This document shows positions 1 to 5,464 of a stretch of 30,114 nucleotides of DNA, piece after piece; positions within the stretch are counted from its first letter, which is position 1; each line of letters starts with the position of its first letter. The translations under genes were made by a program, and so were the position numbers. The notes below the pieces were generated by a model, which had not been told where the DNA came from, searched no databases, and saw only the letters and a program-made list of their open reading frames with translations. The stretch comes from an uncultured Eubacterium sp. (GTDB taxonomy: Bacteria; Bacillota; Clostridia; Oscillospirales; Acutalibacteraceae), in the NCBI GenBank assembly GCA_910584985.1, contig CAJUDJ010000020.1:1-30114 (forward strand), in the 5' to 3' direction.

Positions 1-66
1 ATTCTTTAATTTCGGAATTCCACAATATAATTTGACAGCCATCACTAATTTTTTTTACAACAACAA

Positions 67-456
67 CTAAGGTTTTGTAAACAGTGATACTGCCATAAAT
101 CCCTTAATCCAATTTATCGCAGTGCCATGTATACTTGCTCTGCCGTTCTGATATTCAATAGCCAAGTCAAATGCGGATACCACAAGTCCGACAACGAACA
201 ATGTCCATCCGAACAGAGAAAACAACTTAACGACTGCATTTACCCAATCCAGTGTAAAGATTTCAACACCGAGTCCGCTTATCATAGTGAAAAATTCAGC
301 AATTCCGTCATAGATAACCATAAATATCCATTGAATAATTCTGTTTAATATTCCATCAATCAGTTTATCTGAAATACTTCCAAAGGCATTACCTATTGCA
401 TCACCGAGTCCTGATACAATATCGCCTAACCAATCAAAAATTTTGACCACCTCCAA
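67..456 (-). pseudogene. Truncated TrbL/VirB6-like conjugative transfer membrane protein
   Basis: Resembles the N-terminal part of the CD1107/CD1112-type VirB6/TrbL family, a polytopic inner-channel component of the type IV secretion machinery of Tn1549-like conjugative elements. The visible part has an amphipathic start (IFDWLGDIVSGLG), a hydrophobic stretch around residues 43-60 and another around 75-95, and breaks off in GFMAVSLFT followed by KP and a stop. Family members are usually close to 290 residues, so more than half is missing. The 66 bases downstream do not continue the protein in any frame I recognise, which suggests a deletion junction. The start is also doubtful: the only good ribosome binding site (GGAGG at 451-455) lies inside the first codons of the TTG-started frame. 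A start near 441, where ATT stands, would fit its spacing, so the original ATG may have been lost. Confidence 0.7.
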
Positions 457-458
457 AT

Positions 459-490
459 GAAAAAAGGGAAACTATGCAGCTTCCCTTTTT
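459..490 (-). terminator. Intrinsic terminator of the HEPN-motif gene
   Basis: A 10-bp stem (461-470 with 481-490) around a 10-base loop is followed on the minus strand by a run of six T. The stop codon of the gene at 472-954 lies in the loop, so this terminator closes that gene as its own transcription unit before the transfer gene downstream. Confidence 0.75.
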
Positions 491-954
491 CCGTAATTCT
501 TATCAGCGTATGATTTTGTTTTCTGTATTTGCTTGAGTGCTTCATTATAATATCGTATACATCTATTATAATTATTCTCGTTTAAACAAATATAAGCTGT
601 TTGCTTATTACAGCTATTAGAACTATAATCTTTAAATATATAATATTTAACTCCTTGCCGAGTAATAACCTCAGTTCTTCCATGAAATATAGAATTTCTT
701 ATATGCCTAAATAAATCAACACACCAAGCGCCTCCGTTTACCATAATTATCGTATCTTTGTCATTAAAATCATTAGGTATGGTATCACTTTTAGAATTAA
801 ATGGAATAATTCTTAACGAAGAAAGTTTTTTTAACTTTTTAGTGAGTTTACATTTATCATTACTATTAAACTTTTCAAAACGATTTTCATCACATAAAAC
901 TTTTAAAAAATTGTATTTTAGATTATCGTTTTGTATAGCACTAAAATAATTCAT
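472..954 (-). CDS. HEPN-motif protein, possible cargo RNase/toxin
   Basis: A 160-residue soluble protein that I do not recognise as a named family. Residues 86-91 read RNSIFH within RHIRNSIFHGR. This is the Rx4H pattern, with a polar residue after the arginine, that marks the active site of HEPN-domain RNases in toxin-antitoxin, abortive-infection and CRISPR proteins. The surrounding helices are plausible, but the fold cannot be proven by eye. A good ribosome binding site (AAAGGAGAG) precedes the ATG. The gene sits between DUF3852 and TrbL-like backbone genes, where a small Maff2 gene is usually found, and it has its own extended -10 promoter and terminator. It is visibly more AT-rich than its neighbours. 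Together this suggests cargo acquired by the element. No obvious antitoxin gene adjoins it. It could also be a non-catalytic HEPN protein. Confidence 0.6.
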   Translation of the reverse strand: MNYFSAIQNDNLKYNFLKVLCDENRFEKFNSNDKCKLTKKLKKLSSLRIIPFNSKSDTIPNDFNDKDTIIMVNGGAWCVDLFRHIRNSIFHGRTEVITRQGVKYYIFKDYSSNSCNKQTAYICLNENNYNRCIRYYNEALKQIQKTKSYADKNYGKREAA

Positions 955-978
955 TTTATCTCTCCTTTCTATGCTTAT

Positions 979-987
979 ATTATAACA
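979..987 (-). promoter_or_regulatory. Extended -10 promoter of the HEPN-motif gene
   Basis: On the minus strand TGTTATAAT gives a consensus -10 (984-979) with the TGn extension and no good -35. It stands 25 bases before the ATG, just upstream of the ribosome binding site, so the leader would be short. Confidence 0.5.
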
Positions 988-1010
988 TATTAAGGAGAAT
1001 TTTTCATTAG

Positions 1011-1041
1011 TTTTGTACTAAGTGTACGATTTTTTGTACTA
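1011..1041. repeat. Direct repeat TTTTGTACTA x2, 21-bp period (possible operator)
   Basis: The 10-mer TTTTGTACTA occurs at 1011-1020 and again at 1032-1041, with a third GTAC at 1024-1027 between them. The 21-bp period puts both copies on the same face of the helix. They lie some 27-57 bases upstream of the -10 of the HEPN-motif gene and end at the stop codon of the preceding gene. This suits binding of a regulator, but none is identified here. Confidence 0.45.
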
Positions 1042-1379
1042 TTACATTCCTACAATTCCCCAGATATACAGCGGAGCCGTAAGCGTGAATATCAGACATG
1101 CAAACAGGATTGCAGGAGCCGTGAATTCAAACTGTCCGTGCTTCTTATAATCAAAATATGCAGTACCGACCTTTACAAAGAAAAGAATAGCAAGCACCAT
1201 ATCAACAACTGGGAATACAACATTATTTACAACAGTCTTAATCTGTGACTTTGCTGTATTCCATGTGCCCTCAATAGCACTTGCCACATCCCCGGCAGCA
1301 AACACAGTTGTTGCAGTAAATGCACAAATTAATATTAATGCAACTGCAAAATAGCAAATTGCTTTTTCGTTATTTTCAT
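1042..1379 (-). pseudogene. DUF3852 conjugative-element membrane protein, frameshifted
   Basis: A small secreted or membrane protein found beside Maff2 and TrbL in Tn1549-like elements; its role is unknown. The C-terminal 87 residues are intact, with two membrane segments (about VVFPVVDMVLAILFFV and ILFACLIFTLTAPLYIW) and a short loop with FDYKKHGQFEF. A strong AGGAGG (1385-1390) precedes ATG at 1379, but this ATG is out of frame with the rest. Adding one A to the run after the start codon would give MKNNEKAICYFAVALIL leading into a normal signal peptide that ends near FAAGD. So one base is missing in the homopolymer right after the start. This is either a real inactivating frameshift or a sequencing error. 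An internal GTG at 1305 would give a protein without the signal peptide. Confidence 0.7.
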
Positions 1380-1397
1380 ATATACCTCCTTAGCTGC

Positions 1398-1438
1398 GCG
1401 TGAGCATAGAGGTATTTCTAAAACCATTTTGCTCACGC
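1398..1438. repeat. Inverted repeat between DUF3852 and DUF4406-like genes
   Basis: Perfect 9-bp arms GCGTGAGCA (1398-1406) and TGCTCACGC (1430-1438) enclose 23 bases, ahead of the Shine-Dalgarno of the DUF3852 gene. There is no T-run on either side, so a terminator is unlikely. A leader hairpin or protein site is possible. Confidence 0.45.
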
Positions 1439-1463
1439 AAAACAGCCTTAAAAATTTATTTTT

Positions 1464-1814
1464 TTATATTTGTGTTTGTCCGTAGACTTTCAATATTTCT
1501 TTGCACTGATAATCGTCAATATAATGAATCTGTCTTTTAAGTGCCATTGACTTTCGGATTTCCTCGCCCATGCCTTCGGTAATCGTATTTCCGAATACCC
1601 ATACATGCTCGGAATCAAGAATCTGTCCGAGTCCGATTGAAATGCCGAGTTCTCTCTGCACCTTGTCTGTATCATCAAAAATCAGTGCATAAAAATGCGA
1701 CATGATTGGTATCATGCCGCATCTGTTATAAACAAATTTTGCATAAGCAATAGCGTTATTGATATTTTCTTTTTCATTCCCGGAAAGAGGAGAACAGATA
1801 TATGCCTTTTCCAT
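1464..1814 (-). CDS. DUF4406/DUF7768-like protein (deoxyribosyltransferase-like fold)
   Basis: A 116-residue protein starting MEKAYICSPLSG, which matches the opening strand and loop of the DUF4406/DUF7768 group. These are relatives of nucleoside 2-deoxyribosyltransferases that are common in phages and Tn1549-like elements. Residues 15-30 form a helix (NINNAIAYAKFVYNRC) followed by GMIPIMSHF. A middle segment (LGQILDSEHVWVFGNTITEGMGEEI) fits the family core, with glutamates that could be catalytic. Biochemical function is not established for this group. The ATG overlaps the stop of the surface-protein stub upstream (TAATG), so translation was coupled in the original operon. It is one of the few backbone frames here that is unbroken. 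Confidence 0.65.
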   Translation of the reverse strand: MEKAYICSPLSGNEKENINNAIAYAKFVYNRCGMIPIMSHFYALIFDDTDKVQRELGISIGLGQILDSEHVWVFGNTITEGMGEEIRKSMALKRQIHYIDDYQCKEILKVYGQTQI

Positions 1815-2097
1815 TAATCTTCACCCTCGTCTTTCTTTGACTTAATTTGGAGGATTACTGCGGATATTGCACCGCCGATTGCAATTGCGCCAAGTCCAAT
1901 CCAAACACTGTAGTTTCTGTCATCTCCTGTTTTCGGAGTTTTAGGAGCAGGCACATTGATTTTAACTGTCTGCCCCTCATCATTTATATCAGCGTGTACT
2001 GCGATTCCAACGCCGTCACGGTAGAGTGTTTCAAAAACAACAAGCTCCGTTGTTTTCTTGATTACGCTTGAATCAAAGGTAAATGAAACAGTAACCT
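1814..2097 (-). pseudogene. C-terminal stub of VaFE/TQ-domain LPXTG-like surface protein
   Basis: Translating 2097 to 1814 on the minus strand gives an open stretch with no start codon. It contains LVVFETLYRDG, then VHADINDEGQTV, the hallmark end of a VaFE or thioester/ester-bond (TQ) repeat. A sortase-type PKTPKTGDD motif follows, then a membrane anchor (about YSVWIGLGAIAIGG onward) and a charged tail KSKKDEGED. This is the cell-wall-anchored end of a large adhesin-like protein that conjugative elements of this type often carry. The N-terminal bulk is gone: upstream of about 2097 the sequence switches directly into an unrelated remnant. The stop overlaps the ATG of the next gene. Confidence 0.75.
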
Positions 2098-2461
2098 TTA
2101 AATATTATATGAGTCTGCCGAAGTTTTTTCAGCCCATACCCATATTTGTGTAATATCTTCGTCTTTGGCATATCGGTTAATTCTGCTTTGAATATCCCTT
2201 TTCAGATTTACACATTTTGAATTTGCAGAAATAGGATTGTCCCAACAATCACTCGCTGAACTGTTCACCTCAAGTCCTACGCTCCTTGCATATTCCTTTG
2301 CATAGGATACCCAATAACTGACATCAAACGGCTTTCTTCATTACAAATAATGATAGTATCATCATCGTTATAAACAACCTCAATATAGCCGCCGACTGCT
2401 TTTTGTAAAGCTTTAAATCTGCCTTGTTTGCCATTCTTGACAATCTTGCAAATTCGTTCAT
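2098..2461 (-). pseudogene. DUF3846-like gene fragment fused to another ORF remnant
   Basis: A Shine-Dalgarno (AAAGGAG) and ATG at 2461 begin a gene whose coding sense changes frame twice. The ATG frame gives only a few sensible residues. The next frame gives KIVKNGKQGRFKALQKAVGG and then YIEVVYNDDDTIIICNEE, typical of the start of DUF3846 proteins in mobile elements. From about 2331 a third frame reads DVSYWVSYAKEYARSVGLEV and continues to a stop at 2098. The total length is not a multiple of three. I do not recognise the second part. It looks like a deletion-fusion or a doubly frameshifted gene. No intact product is expected. Confidence 0.6.
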
Positions 2462-2539
2462 AGTAATCTCCTTTCTGTTTATTTTTCTTTGAGTAGTTGA
2501 ATTAACTAAATCATATTTATCATCACTCCCTATTTAATA

Positions 2540-2580
2540 TGTAAAAAGGGCTGATAACCACCGTCTGTTATCAGCCTTAA
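2540..2580 (-). terminator. Intrinsic terminator of the ADP-ribosyltransferase unit
   Basis: Stem arms 2547-2558 and 2567-2578 (core GCTGATAAC/GTTATCAGC) are followed on the minus strand by CCCTTTTTA. It lies directly behind the stop codon at 2584 and closes the two-gene unit 2584-3673. Confidence 0.8.
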
Positions 2581-2583
2581 AAA

Positions 2584-2919
2584 TTACTCGTATGTTTCTT
2601 TTACATTGCCTTCAGAATCAAGCACTTGAAGTTTTCTTAAATAATTACCTGTTTTTCCTTTTCTGCTGAAAGTAATAATTAATTTGCTGCCAATTGGTAT
2701 TTCTTTTAAATTCAGATACTCTCTATTCCAAAAGGTTGAAGCAACAATTTTTCCTATTTCTTCAACAGAAAAATATGCGACCAAGTTCTGCTTTTTTCCC
2801 CAACGCTTAAAATCAAGTGTTGCTTTGAATTCTCCTTCCTGTTCCATTATCTTATATGGTAAAGGATCAAATCCAATCACCATCATTTCATCCATAGAAT
2901 AAACTGTTTTATCGTTCAT
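2584..2919 (-). CDS. Hypothetical partner of ADP-ribosyltransferase
   Basis: A 111-residue protein that I do not recognise. It has no signal peptide or membrane segment. The sequence looks mainly beta with hydrophobic strands (EGEFKATLDFKRW, NLVAYFSVEEIG, SKLIITFSRKGK) and a charged C-terminus. A clear ribosome binding site (AAAGGAG) precedes the ATG. It lies 16 bases downstream of the ADP-ribosyltransferase gene on the same strand and ahead of a shared terminator, so the two genes form one transcript. By analogy with toxin/immunity and toxin/antitoxin pairs it could neutralise or target the enzyme, but that is inference from context only. Confidence 0.5.
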   Translation of the reverse strand: MNDKTVYSMDEMMVIGFDPLPYKIMEQEGEFKATLDFKRWGKKQNLVAYFSVEEIGKIVASTFWNREYLNLKEIPIGSKLIITFSRKGKTGNYLRKLQVLDSEGNVKETYE

Positions 2920-2935
2920 TTGTAACTCCTTTATT

Positions 2936-3673
2936 TTATGTCATTCTTATATCGCTGCCCTGCGATTGAGATTTCTCTATATCAATTAAATATTTTGGAT
3001 CGACAATTACTTCTGACTCACTTCTTCTGCTGAAGTAAGCAAGGATATGAGACTTTTCTATTTCAGTTTCATATACCGTTCCATCTTCTTCACCAAATCT
3101 ATTCGAAAACCATTCTGCCTTATCAAAATCCAAAGTCCAAGATAGAGCTTTAATGTTATCAGCGTTATATGAAGTAACACCACGATAAATGGTAACCGTT
3201 TCTTCAAATTCGTTGAACACTTTGAGTTCATCTTCATTCATTAATTCCTTTGGATTTGCCTTCTTAAATAATGACACTAATTTTGATTTACTCATATTGG
3301 GATCGAGATTTGGGGATTCTGTGCTTATCCATATATCAGCAAGTATCTGCGACATATCATCTCTTGACATAAAATCAACTGTGTATTTCAAAAAAGCAAT
3401 GCGATATGGTTTATTAACCATCAGATATAACTGATATACATTTTCGCATTCCTGAATTCTATCTTTCATTACTTCTCGCCAACGAGTCAGCGCATTATCA
3501 TCTTCCAATAGATTTACAAATTCTTGTCCTTCATCATTTTGCAAACACACCATTCCTGAATTCGTAAACGGATGCTGAACCAAAACAGCACCATAGGGCG
3601 ATTCATTTATATCAAGATATAAAAAGGTTCTTGCTGTTGATTTGATGCAATCCAAATCATTTTCTTTTTTCAT
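2936..3673 (-). CDS. Predicted R-S-E type ADP-ribosyltransferase
   Basis: A 245-residue protein started at the ATG with AAAGGA seven bases upstream rather than at an upstream in-frame start. The C-terminal half has the three signature elements of the R-S-E (cholera-toxin-like) ADP-ribosyltransferase fold: YRG with Arg164 after a hydrophobic strand; SWT with Ser178 in ALSWTLDFDKAEWFSNRFG; and ESE (Glu219-x-Glu221) in RRSESEVIVD. ExE usually marks transfer of ADP-ribose from NAD to arginine. The N-terminal 150 residues are of unknown type. No secretion signal is seen, so it should act in the cytoplasm or be delivered by another route. It is the first gene inside the tRNA-derived element boundary, followed at 16 bases by a small gene and then a terminator. 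It could be a toxin, a phage-defence effector or a regulator; the target is unknown. Confidence 0.7.
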   Translation of the reverse strand: MKKENDLDCIKSTARTFLYLDINESPYGAVLVQHPFTNSGMVCLQNDEGQEFVNLLEDDNALTRWREVMKDRIQECENVYQLYLMVNKPYRIAFLKYTVDFMSRDDMSQILADIWISTESPNLDPNMSKSKLVSLFKKANPKELMNEDELKVFNEFEETVTIYRGVTSYNADNIKALSWTLDFDKAEWFSNRFGEEDGTVYETEIEKSHILAYFSRRSESEVIVDPKYLIDIEKSQSQGSDIRMT

Positions 3674-3696
3674 GATGTTATCCTTTCTAAAAAACT

Positions 3697-3733
3697 GCAA
3701 AAAAATAACAGATAGAAAAATCTATCTGTTATT
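3697..3733 (-). promoter_or_regulatory. Hairpin with T-run in the leader of the ADP-ribosyltransferase gene
   Basis: A perfect 13-bp inverted repeat (3704-3716 with 3721-3733, loop of four) is followed on the minus strand by seven T. It ends some 25 bases before the start codon. In form it is an intrinsic terminator, but it lies upstream of the gene. It may end transcription entering from outside, act as an attenuator, or serve as an operator. Promoter elements upstream are weak, so I cannot say whether the gene's own transcript includes it. Confidence 0.6.
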
Positions 3734-3900
3734 GAATAGTCATAGCATTATTTTTTCTATATTTGGGCAACGGTTCGTTCCAACGACCATTTAAGGACCA
3801 CATTTTTTCTGTAATACATGGAAATAATGGAATAATCGGGTGTAATTAATGGAGAGAATAGTGTTAAATATGGCTTAAAATGGTGTATTTGAGGCTTATC

Positions 3901-3952
3901 ACTTCGGCTACGAACCAAAAGGTCGGGGGTTCGAATCCCTTCCGGCGTACCA
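3901..3952 (+). other. attachment-site remnant: 3' half of tRNA-Arg(ACG)
   Basis: The stretch holds an anticodon stem-loop with loop CTACGAA (anticodon ACG at 3910-3912), an AAGGTC variable region, a T arm with GTTCGAATC, the 3' acceptor strand CCGGCGT, the discriminator A and an encoded CCA at 3950-3952. No D arm or 5' acceptor strand (expected near ACGCCGG) is found in the preceding 100 bases. One anticodon-stem pair is mismatched (C3905 with A3917). A lone 3' tRNA half facing a block of mobile-element genes is the classical product of integration into a tRNA gene, so I read this as the distal att site. The element then lies to the left, host DNA to the right, and the full tRNA-Arg should sit beyond the left edge of the window. 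Confidence 0.7.
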
Positions 3953-3961
3953 CATAAAAAG

Positions 3962-4006
3962 TCCTTGAAACCGTTGATATTACTTGGTTTCAAGGATTTC
4001 TTTTTT
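3962..4006 (+). terminator. Terminator behind the tRNA-Arg 3' half
   Basis: Perfect 11-bp arms TCCTTGAAACC (3962-3972) and GGTTTCAAGGA (3986-3996) are followed by a T-rich tract to 4006. It stands ten bases after the CCA end and is probably the original terminator of the host tRNA gene, now separated from the 5' half. Confidence 0.8.
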
Positions 4007-4078
4007 ATCTTAAAACCATCATTTTTCACGACCACTTATTTTTCATTTTGATAAGGTTATTTCTTTGAAAAAGAAGAT

Positions 4079-4363
4079 TTGAATATTGAAAAACTAAATG
4101 AATATGAGGAAATTTTTGAAAAAGGTTTAGATGAAATCGTAAATACAAAAGAACTACAAGAATCAGCAGATTATTGTGAATTGGAAAGTAGGATTAGAAA
4201 TACCGAGAACGAAATCATCAGTTTATTCAAAGATAATACTGAAACTATTGGTGTGTTGTTTGATACATATGGTAATATAAACTTTGAACTTATAAGAGCA
4301 GCCTTCACACTTGGATGCGAATACAGGCAATTTGGAAAATTAATAATGGATACTCATAAATAA
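4079..4363 (+). CDS. Hypothetical small helical protein, start uncertain
   Basis: A 94-residue acidic, helix-rich protein that I do not recognise with confidence. The pattern of an N-terminal glutamate-rich helix and a C-terminal segment ending AAFTLGCEYRQFGKLI recalls small phage and clostridial proteins such as DUF6809, but the match is loose. The frame starts at TTG with only a weak AAGAAG upstream; there is no in-frame ATG before the upstream TAA. So the gene may have lost its 5' end or begin at a poor start. It lies just outside the tRNA-derived element boundary and is followed by a terminator. Confidence 0.4.
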   Translation: MNIEKLNEYEEIFEKGLDEIVNTKELQESADYCELESRIRNTENEIISLFKDNTETIGVLFDTYGNINFELIRAAFTLGCEYRQFGKLIMDTHK

Positions 4364-4369
4364 AACCTC

Positions 4370-4410
4370 TAATGCAGTTTGTCATAATTGGCAAACTGCA
4401 TTAATTCTTT
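4370..4410 (+). terminator. Terminator behind the 94-residue hypothetical gene
   Basis: Perfect 12-bp arms (4370-4381 and 4392-4403, core AATGCAGTTTG/CAAACTGCATT) start seven bases after the stop codon and are followed by ATTCTTTTG. The T-run is imperfect but the stem is strong. Confidence 0.65.
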
Positions 4411-4460
4411 TGATATGATATATTAAACATTTCAAAACTTTTGTAAGAATTTGTAAAATG

Positions 4461-4478
4461 ATTCAAAATAACGGTAAG
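4461..4478 (+). repeat. Left arm of 18-bp inverted repeat
   Basis: ATTCAAAATAACGGTAAG at 4461-4478 is exactly complementary to 5205-5222. The two copies point inward around 726 bases that hold one membrane-protein gene. No transposase, target-site duplication or terminal dinucleotide typical of an insertion sequence is visible. Confidence 0.5.
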
Positions 4479-4496
4479 CAAAGCCTACCGTTATTT
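4466..4496. repeat. Local hairpin containing ACCGTTATT
   Basis: Arms 4466-4476 and 4486-4496 form an 11-bp stem with a nine-base loop, so TACCGTTATTT occurs here and again in the distant arm at 5205-5222. It may end transcription of the minus-strand gene whose stop is at 4568, but no clear T-run follows. Confidence 0.45.
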
Positions 4497-4567
4497 GCTT
4501 TATTAATAATTATTACTTATATTTCTTTGCTTTAACAAAAGTCAAAATGATATGATATACCTCAAAA

Positions 4568-5098
4568 TCAACTCCAACTAATAATAGGTAATAATACCAT
4601 AACAAATAATAAATACAGAACTATTATCAGTATTGATAAAATTTTAAAAGTAGTTTTAGAAATCGACTTATTCATAACATTTCTGTATATGCAATATGAT
4701 TTTATCGCATTTTCTGCAATGCACACGAAAATATAAAATACTATATTATCAAGCAGTGATGTCTTTGTCAGAGTATGAAAAGTATTAAAGTATATATAAG
4801 TAAACCATCTATCCGTTTCAAATCTGTAAAATGCAACTGCAATACTTAATGCACTTAAGATCAAGAAGTATATTACCAAGTCAAATTTTAAGCCTTTTTC
4901 ATAAGAAACTTTGGATAATGGAATTTTCGAAAAATATACAACAGTAAAAAGTATCTGAATAATTCCCAATGCAATCCATTGTATTCCTATAAAATCATGA
5001 CAGGCAAATGCCGGAACAAAATAAAACACAAATGAAACAACATTAAATGCTAATGTATAAAGCAAAAATGAACCAATTTACCTAATGTGATTCCTCAT
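4568..5098 (-). pseudogene. Hypothetical polytopic membrane protein with early in-frame stop
   Basis: The frame encodes about five hydrophobic segments in 165 residues from a TTG at 5065. I do not recognise the family. There is no ribosome binding site for that TTG. An ATG at 5098, in the same frame, reads MRNHIR, then TAA, then IGSFLLYTLAF and on. Changing TAA to AAA would restore one continuous protein beginning MRNHIRKIGSFLLY. The simplest reading is a nonsense mutation at codon 7; reinitiation at TTG remains possible. The ATG overlaps a TGA that closes an open stretch upstream, as in a coupled operon, but the upstream gene is not recognisable. It is AT-rich and lies between the 18-bp inverted repeats. 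Confidence 0.5.
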
Positions 5099-5204
5099 TT
5101 TAATTTACTTGAGCCTCCAATCTTAGAAATAAACGAATCCAAATAATTCCATGAAATAGTTCGGGTTGCAATCAATCTTGATTTCTCTGATGTATCGGTT
5201 AACC

Positions 5205-5222
5205 CTTACCGTTATTTTGAAT
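5205..5222 (-). repeat. Right arm of 18-bp inverted repeat
   Basis: Exact reverse complement of 4461-4478. Between this arm and the membrane-protein start (5099-5204), two minus-strand frames are open, with no recognised domain in either, so a truncated upstream gene is possible but unproven. Confidence 0.5.
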
Positions 5223-5263
5223 TTTAATAAAATGTATGCATTATTCTAAAAATGTCTGTTAAT

Positions 5264-5464
5264 TTAATTTTTTATTCTATGTGATAAGATAACACTTGCT
5301 AACGCTATTACTAAAAGAATAATTAGAATAATAGAATCCTTGACATCTAAATAAGATAAAGGGGATGAATATGGTCCAGTACTACAAGTGCAAGCAATAA
5401 AATATCCGACTGCACACAGAATACTGCAAAGTGCGATAGTACAACTTATAATAGTATTTTTCAT
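5264..5464 (-). CDS. Small two-helix membrane protein
   Basis: A 66-residue protein with an N-terminal hydrophobic segment (IISCTIALCSILCAVGYFIA, residues 5-24), a short external loop rich in S, P and Y with C-T-C, a second membrane helix (about 44-60, IILIILLVIALASVIL) and a basic end HRIKN. I do not recognise it. Its ATG overlaps the stop of the sugar symporter by four bases (ATGA), so it is translationally coupled and may be a small accessory subunit or simply the last gene of that operon. Confidence 0.6.
   Translation of the reverse strand: MKNTIISCTIALCSILCAVGYFIACTCSTGPYSSPLSYLDVKDSIILIILLVIALASVILSHRIKN

Noticed and set aside
3734..3900. Type III toxin-antitoxin RNA repeats upstream of the hairpin before the ADP-ribosyltransferase gene
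   Set aside because: No tandem repeats were found in this stretch, and the enzyme is not of the ToxN fold.
3850..3952. Complete tRNA-Arg gene
   Set aside because: No D arm or 5' acceptor strand can be found upstream of the anticodon arm, and one anticodon-stem pair is mismatched.
3757..4035. Minus-strand open frame of 92 residues containing GTPEGIRTPDLLVRS
   Set aside because: It is the antisense translation of the tRNA-Arg 3' half and its terminator; this peptide is a well-known false protein that arises opposite tRNA genes.
4461..5222. Insertion sequence
   Set aside because: No transposase or target duplication is visible; the single gene inside is a membrane protein.
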